Source: an uncultured Eggerthellaceae bacterium
GTDB taxonomy: Bacteria > Actinomycetota > Coriobacteriia > Coriobacteriales > Eggerthellaceae
Direction: 5' to 3'
DNA length: 53,539 nucleotides
Assembly: GCA_947565915.1 (NCBI GenBank)
Contig: CANOHY010000010.1
Span: forward strand, 1-53,539
In this document: one piece after another, positions 41,434 to 49,637 of the stretch
Layout: each line of letters begins with the position of its first letter
Numbering within the stretch: position 1 is the stretch's first letter
Notes under the pieces: model-generated
Told to the model about the DNA's origin: nothing
What the model saw: the letters and a program-made list of their open reading frames with translations, nothing else
The model's database searches: none
Made by a program: the position numbers and the translations under genes

Positions 41434-42606
41434 CTACTCGCTCTTGGAGCCGTCGCCCTTGGAGCCAACCTCTTCGACCTTCTCCACATCTACTTCCACA
41501 TTGCCCGCATCGTCCTTGGCCACATAGACGAAGCCAACCTTGCCCTCGACCGGCAGCTCGTTGTAAGCCACCATCTCGGCGATCTCGGCTGCCGTAGCGC
41601 TCTTGGGCTCAGTCTCCAGCAAGTATGCCGTATCAGCGCGACGGCTCATGGCCTTGCGGAAGTCCTTGGTACCCACGAAGACTTCCTGCTTGTACGGGTT
41701 CACATGCAGCTTCTTCGAACGGTACACGATGTAGGCCAAGGCGGCGATATTCGCAACGAGCGCGATGACCGATACCACCGTATTCACTGCCGGGTTGTTC
41801 ACGGATTGCACTGCGAACACAGAGTCGTTCACGAACATGGGCACCATCTGGCAGAACATGCACCAGATAGACAGCGTGAACGCGCGGTTCTGAATCCATC
41901 CGCCCTTGTTCCAGCAAAGGCCCGCGATGGTCGGCGCCAGCAGCAGCGCAATGCCGCAATACCAAGAGTGGGTAGGCAGGCAATTGTACGTATAGCAGAA
42001 GTTCCACAAGTCGTAGGCGATGATGAACACCCACGTCATGTCGGGCCACAGCATGTCTTGGCGCTTCTTGGAGATATAGATGCCAAACCAACCGGTCATG
42101 CAAAGGATGTTCAGCAAACCGGCGATCCCGTTGAATACGTTGTGCCAGCCACCGTACAGCACGACGCCTTCCGTGGACACCCATGTGGTGCCGAAGGCGC
42201 GAACGGCACTCTCGAAGTCGCTTACCACGGCGATCAGGATGTTGATGGCCACGATGACGAACGGGAAAGCCTTGAACCAATGCGAGCGGCCGATCTTGCC
42301 CCAGGAGTACTTGAGCATCATGAAGCCGATGCACCCTGCAGTGGCGGCATATACCTTGGCGTAGTGGAACCAACTGTTCATGTCGGTGTGCGTGGGATTC
42401 GTAACAGCCCACTCCACGCCCATGGCAGCACCCACTGCCACGGCGATGCAGTAAACGGTCATGAACCCGCATACCCCGAAGAACATGAATATGCCGCCCG
42501 CCTTGGTGCGCCGAGCGAACTCATTCAGCAGAATGAGCGCGATGAGCACCATGAACAGCCCCAACCATTGGAAGAGCGCGTGCTCCCCATACACTTCGAA
42601 CAACAC
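41434..42606 (-). CDS. DUF5692 family membrane protein
   Basis: The 390-residue protein has about ten membrane helices and a ~70-residue charged C-terminal cytoplasmic tail rich in Glu, Val and Lys. I recognise it as the DUF5692 type found in Coriobacteriia, with no known function. Conserved-looking features are PDMTWVFIIAYDLWNFCYTY and CLPTHSWYCGIALLLAPTIA. The start is GTG with AGGAGGG at good spacing. It is 15 bases downstream of a tetR gene, so it is likely under that regulator. Confidence 0.8.
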   Translation of the reverse strand: MLFEVYGEHALFQWLGLFMVLIALILLNEFARRTKAGGIFMFFGVCGFMTVYCIAVAVGAAMGVEWAVTNPTHTDMNSWFHYAKVYAATAGCIGFMMLKYSWGKIGRSHWFKAFPFVIVAINILIAVVSDFESAVRAFGTTWVSTEGVVLYGGWHNVFNGIAGLLNILCMTGWFGIYISKKRQDMLWPDMTWVFIIAYDLWNFCYTYNCLPTHSWYCGIALLLAPTIAGLCWNKGGWIQNRAFTLSIWCMFCQMVPMFVNDSVFAVQSVNNPAVNTVVSVIALVANIAALAYIVYRSKKLHVNPYKQEVFVGTKDFRKAMSRRADTAYLLETEPKSATAAEIAEMVAYNELPVEGKVGFVYVAKDDAGNVEVDVEKVEEVGSKGDGSKSE

Positions 42607-42621
42607 GATTTCCCTCCTAAC

Positions 42622-43230
42622 CTAGAACCGGTCCATATGGAGCGTCTGCGCGATCACATCAGCTATGACGGCATCGTCTGCGTCGGGGTGATTGCGCAGA
42701 TACCCGATCACACCCAATATGAGGACATAGAACGTCTCATACAGGTGTTCGATCCTGACCTCGTGCAGCTTTCCGTAATCCTGCACCGTGGTATCGATGA
42801 TGTAGATGGCCGTATGGTGCGCCACGCGATTCACGAATTCTAGGTAGAGCGCAGCGTTCTCGGCTGTGGCCAGCGCAGTATGGAAGGAGTTGCTCTCGAA
42901 CAGACCAACTCTCAGCAGCTTCACCACCGAAGCGAGCGCATCGTTCACATGGCCCACCTGACGCTCGGCATTCCAATAGGTGAGCGCTTCGATGTAATCA
43001 TCAATCATGTCGTCGAGCACTGCCGAGGTTACAGCATCCTTATCGGGGAAATAGTGGTAGAAGAGCGAGCGAGCCACGCCTACCTCGTTGGTGATGTCCT
43101 GCACCGATGTGCGCGAAAGCCCGTTCCTCTCGTAGAGCTCGCGTGCCGCAGCCACGATTTGACTGCGCCGCTCGTCAGCGCGCTCGGATGCAGCTGCAGG
43201 TCGCTTATTGTCCGTTGCTCCCGTTGCCAT
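42622..43230 (-). CDS. TetR-family transcription regulator
   Basis: The 202-residue protein has the TetR N-terminal helix-turn-helix (IVAAARELYERNGLSRTSVQ, then EVGVARSLFYHYFPDKDAV) and an all-helical ligand/dimer domain. The first ~20 residues are a charged leader. It precedes the DUF5692 gene in one unit, and two inverted repeats cover its promoter, so it probably represses itself and DUF5692. The ligand is unknown. Confidence 0.93.
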   Translation of the reverse strand: MATGATDNKRPAAASERADERRSQIVAAARELYERNGLSRTSVQDITNEVGVARSLFYHYFPDKDAVTSAVLDDMIDDYIEALTYWNAERQVGHVNDALASVVKLLRVGLFESNSFHTALATAENAALYLEFVNRVAHHTAIYIIDTTVQDYGKLHEVRIEHLYETFYVLILGVIGYLRNHPDADDAVIADVIAQTLHMDRF

Positions 43231-43266
43231 GCCTCCCCCAATGCCCTAGGAATGCCCTCAACGGGA

Positions 43267-43320
43267 ATTATCAATTTTGATGACATGGCGTCAATGAACA
43301 CTATTGACTATTCGTCAATA
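43267..43320 (-). promoter_or_regulatory. tetR promoter with two inverted-repeat operators
   Basis: On the minus strand TTGACG (43289-43294) and GATAAT (43267-43272) are 16 bases apart. One symmetric site, TTGACGCCATGTCATCAA, covers the -35 box (43277-43294). A better one, TATTGAC-TATTC-GTCAATA, lies just upstream at 43302-43320. Both carry TTGAC half-sites, as expected for TetR autoregulation. Confidence 0.65.
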
Positions 43321-43448
43321 TGCAACGCCAAGCGCAGGAAACGACGGCGCACGACGCATAGGCCAGCTCGCAGCCGTTATGCGCAAATGCACAAGTACGC
43401 GGGCACAGCTCGCGCCGCCATGCCCGCATACCCCCTCTTATCGGCCAT

Positions 43449-43814
43449 TTAGTGGATGCCTGGCCATACCGCGCCTGGGTTCGGCCCTGCCACGCTGCGA
43501 TTCTCATCCGTGGTGGGAATCACGCCGTACTCCTTGATCATGCCGTAGATGTCGGTATCGCGAATCTCGTCAAGGCCCCTCGACATCAGCAATCGCTCGA
43601 GCATGTTCATGTTCATATCGGTAGCGGGCTTGCCGTCGCGCAGCAGCACCGTGGCATTCAGCAGCACGCGCAAGTCGAAGCAGCTGCCCCACACCTCGGG
43701 CACGCCGCGATCGATGTCGAGCAGCGTGTAGACGGCCTCCATACCGGTTCGCATGGAGTACTCAGTGGTGAAGATGGTGTCGCGTGGAGTTTCGGCGAAC
43801 TGACCGATCCATCT
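43449..43814 (-). pseudogene. C-terminal remnant of oleate hydratase
   Basis: The frame encodes IGQFAETPRDTIFTTEYSMR, then TGMEAVYTLLDIDRGVPEVW and RVLLNATVLLRDGKP. This is the conserved C-terminal part of FAD-dependent oleate hydratase (myosin-cross-reactive antigen), an enzyme of about 590 residues. Only ~120 residues remain. Upstream of 43814 the frame stays open but encodes unrelated Cys/Arg/Ser-rich sequence with no FAD-binding domain. So the gene has lost its first four-fifths. An ATG at 43754 exists inside the remnant but has no ribosome site. The 230 bases between this and ccmD hold no gene I can support. Confidence 0.75.
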
Positions 43815-44044
43815 CGCGGCCTTCGGCTCTCGACCGAATGACGAGTCAGTGCCTAGAGACCTGTTGCACCTTCGATTCTATGGAGCAGCGCTCAAACGCA
43901 CCTTGGTGGCAGCCGGTTGTTCTCGATACCGTTCTCGATTCGTTGGCAGAGCGACAACCAGCACAGCAGCGCTCGCCTCTCAGCAAAATCCTCGAAACTC
44001 TATCGCTTACAGCCATTCATGCTCGGCTGCGGCCGAAAACGACG

Positions 44045-44236
44045 TCACGCTTCTTCGCGTTGGATGTCCTCGATGGCTTCCTCGATTAGCTGCATCTGCT
44101 GGCGCGCCTTCTTCTGGCCGCGCACGATAATCAGAATGTATGCGAGCAAGACCACCCAAAGCAGCGCATAGGCGGCAATGAGATACGGAGCCGAGGGAAT
44201 GATGGTGCTGTAGATCTCTGCCAGAATGGGATTCAT
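44045..44236 (-). CDS. CcmD-like small membrane protein
   Basis: The 63-residue protein has one transmembrane helix (YLIAAYALLWVVLLAYILIIV) followed by a charged helix (RGQKKARQQMQLIEEAIEDI). This is the size and layout of CcmD, which helps release holo-CcmE from CcmABC in cytochrome c maturation. It follows ccmC by 13 bases with AGGAAGG upstream. Sequence alone is weak for so short a protein; the position makes the call. Confidence 0.75.
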   Translation of the reverse strand: MNPILAEIYSTIIPSAPYLIAAYALLWVVLLAYILIIVRGQKKARQQMQLIEEAIEDIQREEA

Positions 44237-44249
44237 GATGGCCGCCTTC

Positions 44250-45023
44250 CTAATCCAAGAATTCGAGCGACTCTTTTGCCGCCTCGACCCGTTGCGCTAG
44301 TCTCACTTGCCCGAAGCGGGCCCGATATAGTACGAATCCGAGCGCAAGCATGCCCACCATGATGATGGCTAGACAGAGCCCCATCTCGCCCGACATGCCG
44401 CCTTCCCTCACCACCACGGGGTGAATCGAAGAAGGTATGAGCCGCGTAACCATGAAGCAGATGGGCACGTCCACCAGCGCGATTATAGCCAGCACGGCGC
44501 TGAACATGCCTCGTCGCTCGGGGTCGTCAACCATGCCGCGCATGCCTATATAGGCAATCACGATGAGCATGAGTATAAGGTAGGTGGTCAGGCGCGGATC
44601 CCATGTCCACCATACGCCCCATTCGAAACGGGTCCACATCTCGCCGGTGATCATGGTCATGATCACGAATAGGAGCGCTATCTCCATGGCAATGCTCGCG
44701 CAGGTATCGAAGCGCTCGTTGCGACCAACAAGGAACCTGATGCTGTAATAGCCTGCGAATGCCAGCGCGCAAAACGACACGATGGCAACTGGCATGTGGA
44801 AGAAGAATATCTTCTGCGACATCAGCAGCTTATTAGAGACCATGCTATCGCCAATCAGCACCGAGCCATTCGCAGCCGCTCCGTTCACTGGGGGTATGAG
44901 GAAGAACGCCATGAGAAACCCCGCCGTGGTTCCCACTATGGCCACCACCAAAGCGATAGAGACCACTTTGTCGGGCCACTGCCCAACCTCGGGAACCGGC
45001 CGACCTTTGCCCTTCTCAGACAT
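44250..45023 (-). CDS. ccmC: Heme exporter/handling protein CcmC
   Basis: CcmC presents heme to CcmE in System I cytochrome c maturation. The 257-residue product has six helices. The tryptophan-rich heme motif WGVWWTWDPRLTTYLILM is present, as is a His in the MRGMVDDPERRG neighbourhood. The chosen ATG at 45021-45023 has GAAAGGA; another ATG seven codons upstream is less likely. It lies between ccmB and ccmD. Confidence 0.92.
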   Translation of the reverse strand: MSEKGKGRPVPEVGQWPDKVVSIALVVAIVGTTAGFLMAFFLIPPVNGAAANGSVLIGDSMVSNKLLMSQKIFFFHMPVAIVSFCALAFAGYYSIRFLVGRNERFDTCASIAMEIALLFVIMTMITGEMWTRFEWGVWWTWDPRLTTYLILMLIVIAYIGMRGMVDDPERRGMFSAVLAIIALVDVPICFMVTRLIPSSIHPVVVREGGMSGEMGLCLAIIMVGMLALGFVLYRARFGQVRLAQRVEAAKESLEFLD

Positions 45024-45098
45024 GTGCATCCTTTCTCCGCACAAGACACCAGCAGCTGCACGCGCGCCCCATTCAATGGCAATCGCCGCAGACGTGCC

Positions 45099-45851
45099 CT
45101 ATTCTCCCATCACGAACTGATACAAAAGCCAGCTCAGCAGTATCATTATCACATCATAGCCACAAGCCAAGGCCAACGACGGAACAAGCGAATCGATCAT
45201 ATCGCCCCCCACCAGAAGCGCAGTAGTGGCAGAAACGCAAGCATAGAGCAACGGGAACACCACAGGGATGAACAGCAACGCCAAAAGCACATCCTTGCCG
45301 CGGGTGTTCGCAGTTATGGTGGAAAGCAGGGTACCTACCCCGGCAATGCCGACTGATCCCAACAGCAACGGCACGGGAACCAAGGCCACCGAATGCGTAA
45401 GCGGCATCTGCCCCGAGAAGAAGAACCAGAACAACGGAACGGCCACCACTTCCACAATCAGCAGGAATAGCAGGTTCGAGGTTGCCTTTGCCAGGAACAC
45501 CACTCCACGGTCCATAGGTGCCAGCAAAAGCCCCTCGATGCAGCTGTTCTCCTTCTCCTGCGAAAACGAGCGGTTCAATCCCAAAAGCGACGTGAACACC
45601 ACCATGGCCCACAGCAAGCCGCCCGACACCTCGCGCAACCCATCGCCTTCGCGCGTGAAGCCAAGCGCCACCCCATACACCACGATGACGAGCACGGCAT
45701 ACACCAGCATGGAGACGAACATCTCCTTGGTGCGCATCTCGCGTCGGAGGTCCTTCAGCAGCAGGGCTTTGTATTGCGCGAAGCCGGACACCTTGCGCGC
45801 CGTGGCCGTCGCAGTGGCCATCTTGGTCGCTGGATTGGGGTGAGACATCAT
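45099..45851 (-). CDS. ccmB: Heme exporter subunit CcmB
   Basis: CcmB is the permease partner of CcmA. The 250-residue product has six helices. It has the typical KALLLKDLRREMRTKEMFVSML N-terminus and LNRSFSQEKENSCIEGLLLAP, the conserved cytoplasmic loop. Its ATG overlaps the ccmA stop (ATGATG with TGA), so the two are made together. GGGGAG is the ribosome site. Confidence 0.93.
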   Translation of the reverse strand: MMSHPNPATKMATATATARKVSGFAQYKALLLKDLRREMRTKEMFVSMLVYAVLVIVVYGVALGFTREGDGLREVSGGLLWAMVVFTSLLGLNRSFSQEKENSCIEGLLLAPMDRGVVFLAKATSNLLFLLIVEVVAVPLFWFFFSGQMPLTHSVALVPVPLLLGSVGIAGVGTLLSTITANTRGKDVLLALLFIPVVFPLLYACVSATTALLVGGDMIDSLVPSLALACGYDVIMILLSWLLYQFVMGE

Positions 45852-46600
45852 GCCACTCCCCTTCCCACGGTGCTGCGATAGAGCTCGAAGAGCTCGCCTT
45901 CATCCGCATCCGCCAAGCTTTCGAAGAGCACCTTGCGGCCCTTCTCCATGATCAAGATGGTATCAGCTAGCGCAATGCCCTTCTCGAAGTCGTGGCTTAC
46001 CATGCAAAACGTGCGGCCTGCGCGCACCTCAGCTATGAGGGAGTCGAGCACCTCGGAAGCATGGGGGTCCAACCCGGCATAGGGCTCGTCGAGCAGCACC
46101 ACTTGCGGGTCGTGCATGAGAGCCCGCGCAATGGCAACGCGCTGCATCATGCCCTTCGAGAACGTGCGCACGCGATCGAAGCGCCGATGCTTCAGCCCCA
46201 CCGCATCCAATAGCTCCCGCGCACGAGAGGCTGGGTCGGCCACGCCGTACAGCTCGCCATAGAATATTAAGTTCTCCTCGGCGGTAAGGTCGGGATAGAG
46301 CATGCTCTCGTGCGAGATCATCCCTAAGCAGAGCCGCACGCTCTCGGGCTGCTCGATGGCGTCCATGCCATCAACCGCAATGCTACCCGCACTCGGGCGT
46401 GACAACGTGGCGAGCATGCGCAACAGGGTTGTCTTTCCCGCCCCGTTCGGGCCGAAGATGGTGAGGAAACCACCTTTGGGCAACGTGAAGCTCAAGGAAT
46501 CCACCGCTTTACGGGGACCAAACTGCTTGGTGAGGCCCTCGACGACGATTGCGTCGTTCGAGCTGCCGCATGCTCCCTTAGCCTCTTTCGCTCTTGGCAT
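45848..46600 (-). CDS. ccmA: Heme ABC exporter ATPase CcmA
   Basis: CcmA hydrolyses ATP to drive release of holo-CcmE. From the ATG at 46598-46600 it is 250 residues with Walker A GPNGAGKTT at 50-58, signature FSKGMMQRVAIARALM and Walker B VVLLDEPYAGLDPH. GGAGGG precedes the start. The longer frame to 46789 overlaps a small upstream gene and is not supported. The ccmA start overlaps that gene's stop as TGATG. Confidence 0.93.
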   Translation of the reverse strand: MPRAKEAKGACGSSNDAIVVEGLTKQFGPRKAVDSLSFTLPKGGFLTIFGPNGAGKTTLLRMLATLSRPSAGSIAVDGMDAIEQPESVRLCLGMISHESMLYPDLTAEENLIFYGELYGVADPASRARELLDAVGLKHRRFDRVRTFSKGMMQRVAIARALMHDPQVVLLDEPYAGLDPHASEVLDSLIAEVRAGRTFCMVSHDFEKGIALADTILIMEKGRKVLFESLADADEGELFELYRSTVGRGVA

Positions 46601-46800
46601 CAGACCCTCCGTTTCGCTAACAAGGAGAGGATAGCGCCAAACACGAGCAATGCGAAGCCGACCCACACGAAACCGATCAATAGACGAGCAGATTCCGAGC
46701 GCGCCTTTAGCTTCACAGCCGCTTCGATGGGCTTGCAACGGAGGTGCGCACGTTCGATCTTGCATGGAGAGCCGATGTATCGCTGACATCTCGGGAGCAT
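46600..46800 (-). CDS. Small membrane protein upstream of ccmA
   Basis: The frame encodes 66 residues with one C-terminal transmembrane helix (LLIGFVWVGFALLVFGAILSLL) and a basic end (AKRRV). Its TGA overlaps the ccmA ATG, and the ccmA ribosome site lies in its last codons. This indicates translational coupling and suggests a true gene. I do not recognise it; the exact start is uncertain, as several codons upstream of the helix could serve. Confidence 0.5.
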   Translation of the reverse strand: MLPRCQRYIGSPCKIERAHLRCKPIEAAVKLKARSESARLLIGFVWVGFALLVFGAILSLLAKRRV

Positions 46801-46838
46801 GAACCTATAATCGACCTAATGGTTAAGGGAGGATTCTC

Positions 46839-47291
46839 ATGAAGGTGCGCGCTAAATACCTATTGTTGATAGCTGCGGTCGTATGGATGCTTGCGGGGCT
46901 GAACATCTTCAGGCTCGGCATATTGTCGGCAACCGAAACCTACATCCAGCCGTGGATCCTCATCGTGGGCATCCCCGTCATCTTCATTCTGTTCCATATG
47001 ATGTTCAGCAAGCTTGTGGGCAAGCACGCCGACCGCATCCGCGAATATGGAGAAGAGCGCATGCATGTGCTCAAGTTCTTCGATGCGAAAGGCTACATCA
47101 TGATGGCCGTCATGATGGGCGGCGGCATCGCACTGCGCTCGTTCGGCATCGTGCCCCCTTGGTTCGTGGGCTTCTTCTACACAGGGCTCGGCGCAGCCCT
47201 CACCTTGGCTGGCGTCGGATTCCTAGTGCACTATGTCAAGCGCGGCGGCGAGATCGTTTGCCCCGTTACCAAGAAAGCGCGCCTGGCCTAG
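46839..47291 (+). CDS. Membrane protein of unknown function
   Basis: The 150-residue protein has four hydrophobic helices: YLLLIAAVVWMLAGLNIFRL, ILIVGIPVIFILFHMMF, YIMMAVMMGGGIALRSFG and a final VGFFYTGLGAALTLAGVGFL. A basic loop (KLVGKHADRIREYGEERMH) lies in the middle. AGGGAGG precedes the ATG at ideal spacing. It is divergent from the ccm genes. I do not recognise the family and no function can be given. Confidence 0.75.
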   Translation: MKVRAKYLLLIAAVVWMLAGLNIFRLGILSATETYIQPWILIVGIPVIFILFHMMFSKLVGKHADRIREYGEERMHVLKFFDAKGYIMMAVMMGGGIALRSFGIVPPWFVGFFYTGLGAALTLAGVGFLVHYVKRGGEIVCPVTKKARLA

Positions 47292-47329
47292 CTCGCCCGC
47301 GCAACCAAGCCTCTCTACTTGTTGGCAGC

Positions 47330-48577
47330 TTAGCGCGCCTTCAGCTTCTCGGCTGCCTCCGCGCGCTCGCGGCAAAGGTCAGCCCATTTCGGGATCCTAT
47401 CCAGCGCAGCTGCCAGCTGGCTCAGCGTATCTGGGATGCCGATTCCCTGCGGGCACATGCGCACGCAAGCACCACAGCCCAGGCAATCCTGTGCTCGCCG
47501 CCCTTCGGGCACCACATCCATTTGCATGGAAACGGTGAACGTGGTTGCGAACTGCAGATCGTTGTAAGTAGCCAACAGCATGGGTATGTCTATTCCCTGC
47601 GGGCACGAGTCAACGCAGTAACGACAAGCTGTGCATGGCACGCCGGTCTTGAGCGTCTCCGCTGCTTCCATGAGCGCATCCTGCTCGGGCTCTGAAATCG
47701 CTTCTGCGCTCTGGAATATGCGGCAGTTGTCCTCCACTTGCGCAAGCGTGGACATGCCGCTCAAGATCACCTTGACATCGGAAAAGCCCTGTAGCCAGCG
47801 GAAGGACCACTCAACCGCCGAGCGATTGGGGCATACGGCCCGCAGGATGCTCAGGGGCTCCTCGTGCAGCTCGGCAAGCTTGCCTCCACGGAGAGGTTCC
47901 ATCACCACCACGGGAACGCCCGCTTTCTCCAGGATGCCCATCTTCGTGGCCGCATCCTGCAGCGTCCAATCCAGGTAGTTCAGCTGGATCTGGCAAAACT
48001 CCATTATGTTTCTGCCCTTGAAGAGCGCAGCTGTTTCGGGGTCGCGCTGCGCAAGCTCCTCGTATTTCCGTGCGCCGTAATCCAGGAAGGCCGCCAGCGT
48101 GTCGGGGCGGCCATGGCACGAGAACCCCAGATGCCTGATGCGCCCAGCCCTCTTCTGCTCGATGAAGTAATCGGCAATGCCCCAACGCTCGTCTGTGTAT
48201 ACCTCGTAGGATGCTGCGTATATGTTATGGAGCAAATAGAAGTCGAAGCAGCTCACGCCGCACTTTTCGAGTTGTTCCTCGAAGATGGCAGCCGGGTCGT
48301 ACGAATCGGTTATCTGGTGCCCCGGATACTTCGATGCCAGAAAGAAGCTCTCGCGCGGGTAGCGTGCAAGCGATTTGCCCAGCACGATCTCCGACATGCC
48401 ATTGTGATAGGGATAGGCGGTATCGAAATAATTCACACCTGCTGCGATGGCAGCGTCCACCATCTTGTCCACTTGCGCTTGATCCACCTTCGAAGCATCG
48501 CCATCAACTACGGGCAAGCGCATCCCACCGAAGCCCAAGCGAGCAACTTCGTCTCCCAGAAAATCGTTCATCAACAT
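47330..48577 (-). CDS. Aldo-keto reductase with C-terminal 2x[4Fe-4S] domain
   Basis: The 415-residue protein has a TIM barrel of the aldo-keto reductase superfamily, with RLGFGGMRLPVV, the catalytic Asp/Tyr segment FDTAYPYHNG, Lys in FLASKYPG and YLLHNI. A ferredoxin-like tail follows with CTACRYCVDSCPQGIDI and CLGCGACVRMCPQGIGI. Such fusions are common in anaerobes and may link NAD(P)H-type reductions to ferredoxin pools; the substrate is unknown. GGGAGG precedes the start. A related but truncated tail lies at 33337-33762. Confidence 0.92.
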   Translation of the reverse strand: MLMNDFLGDEVARLGFGGMRLPVVDGDASKVDQAQVDKMVDAAIAAGVNYFDTAYPYHNGMSEIVLGKSLARYPRESFFLASKYPGHQITDSYDPAAIFEEQLEKCGVSCFDFYLLHNIYAASYEVYTDERWGIADYFIEQKRAGRIRHLGFSCHGRPDTLAAFLDYGARKYEELAQRDPETAALFKGRNIMEFCQIQLNYLDWTLQDAATKMGILEKAGVPVVVMEPLRGGKLAELHEEPLSILRAVCPNRSAVEWSFRWLQGFSDVKVILSGMSTLAQVEDNCRIFQSAEAISEPEQDALMEAAETLKTGVPCTACRYCVDSCPQGIDIPMLLATYNDLQFATTFTVSMQMDVVPEGRRAQDCLGCGACVRMCPQGIGIPDTLSQLAAALDRIPKWADLCRERAEAAEKLKAR

Positions 48578-48730
48578 GACCGCAACCTCCCAACACTCGT
48601 CGTTGGGAGCATTCTAGCCTATGGAGCTACTCCATGCTCAAGCACCTTGCAACGAGACCGCTTTCTGCATGCAGACACCGATAACTCCATGCTGATTGCC
48701 ATAAACTCTAGCTAAGCACGAGCATTTAGT

Positions 48731-48780
48731 TTTATCCTAACAATCAAAACGAAACGCATATGAATCGGTAGAGCGTCAGG
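48731..48780. other. Composition break: actinobacterial to Firmicute-like DNA
   Basis: Left of this interval, coding DNA uses GC-rich codons; right of it, every frame uses AAA, ATA, AGG and TAT-rich codons. The first right-hand frame is already open at 48741 (after a TAA at 48738), so the gene appears cut at its 5' end. No repeat, tRNA or recombinase marks the join. The exact point cannot be fixed by eye. Confidence 0.75.
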
Positions 48781-49637
48781 TGAAAAAGTCCTATGAAGCC
48801 ATGGAGAAGGGCAGGCTTAAGAATAAAGCAGGAGAGCTTCAATATTCAGAATACAGGGACTTAAAGACGGAATATGAGAATATGGAGCTTGAAAAGCTGG
48901 AGGCTCTTAAGAATTATACCCAGATATTATATTCATATGACAGACTTACCTGCGGGACTATTACGGAAATACTTAATGAGCAGGAGCTTGGAATTAACAC
49001 GGGAGGAAGCGGCGGGAGCTTTGTCACGGAGGACATGTCTGACGGGGCATATTATTATATAAATACTATAGTTGAGGAAAACGCATTTGAGATAGGAGTG
49101 TATATTCCGGAGGATTGCAAGGCTTCAGTAAATCAGTTTGAATTATGGGTGGAGGATACTCTGATAGGAGAGAGAACTCCCGTGGGTGAAATGCTGAGAC
49201 ATCTTACATTAACAATAAACAACGGAAGAAAGGTGTTCCTAAGGCTGTATGAGGACGGGCAGTTTGTCTCGGACTCCGTAATAAACGTATCGGAATATAA
49301 GGGCAGGCTTCCTATAGAGGTTGCGAAAAGGCAGGAGGAAACGGAAAAAAAGGTAGGAGCCGTAAGCTATAGTGAAAACAAGACAACAGGCATGGTAAGT
49401 CTTAAGTTAAATATCTCAGACGAAGAGGAAATCAAATATTATAAGCTGGTTAAGGACGGAAAAAGCATACTTTCAAACACTCCTGTTTCTGTAGAGGAGG
49501 AGCTTAAATATCTTTCAATCCTTATAGACGATTTGTCACAGGTAACGGTGGAGCTTTATGGCGGGGACATGGAAAAGCTTATGAGCGGGTATATAAATAA
49601 AGAGGATATGTGCATATATGGAAAAATTCAGGAATAG
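48780..49637 (+). CDS. Coiled-coil protein, 5'-truncated, start of injection-system fragment
   Basis: The frame is open from 48741 and the first start-like codon is the GTG at 48780, but translation upstream (YESVERQVKKSYEAMEKG) reads as continuing coiled coil, so the true N-terminus is probably missing. The first ~75 residues are long charged helices with a TolC-like feel (YRDLKTEYENMELEKLEALK, then DRLTCGTITEIL). The rest (~95-285) is beta-rich and resembles no family I know. The end overlaps the next gene by 20 bases. Gene order puts it with a contractile injection system. Confidence 0.6.
   Translation: MKKSYEAMEKGRLKNKAGELQYSEYRDLKTEYENMELEKLEALKNYTQILYSYDRLTCGTITEILNEQELGINTGGSGGSFVTEDMSDGAYYYINTIVEENAFEIGVYIPEDCKASVNQFELWVEDTLIGERTPVGEMLRHLTLTINNGRKVFLRLYEDGQFVSDSVINVSEYKGRLPIEVAKRQEETEKKVGAVSYSENKTTGMVSLKLNISDEEEIKYYKLVKDGKSILSNTPVSVEEELKYLSILIDDLSQVTVELYGGDMEKLMSGYINKEDMCIYGKIQE

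Noticed and set aside
43784..44171. Plus-strand frames between the hydratase remnant and ccmD
   Set aside because: Short, overlapping, without ribosome sites or recognisable domains.
45848..46789. Long ccmA with a 63-residue N-terminal extension
   Set aside because: The extension overlaps a coupled small gene and has no similarity; the ATG at 46,600 has a strong ribosome site.
48757..48790. tRNA-like stretch with GGTAGAGC at the composition break
   Set aside because: It resembles a tRNA D-arm but lacks the GCTC partner strand, an acceptor stem, anticodon arm and T-arm. It is more simply part of the open coding frame.
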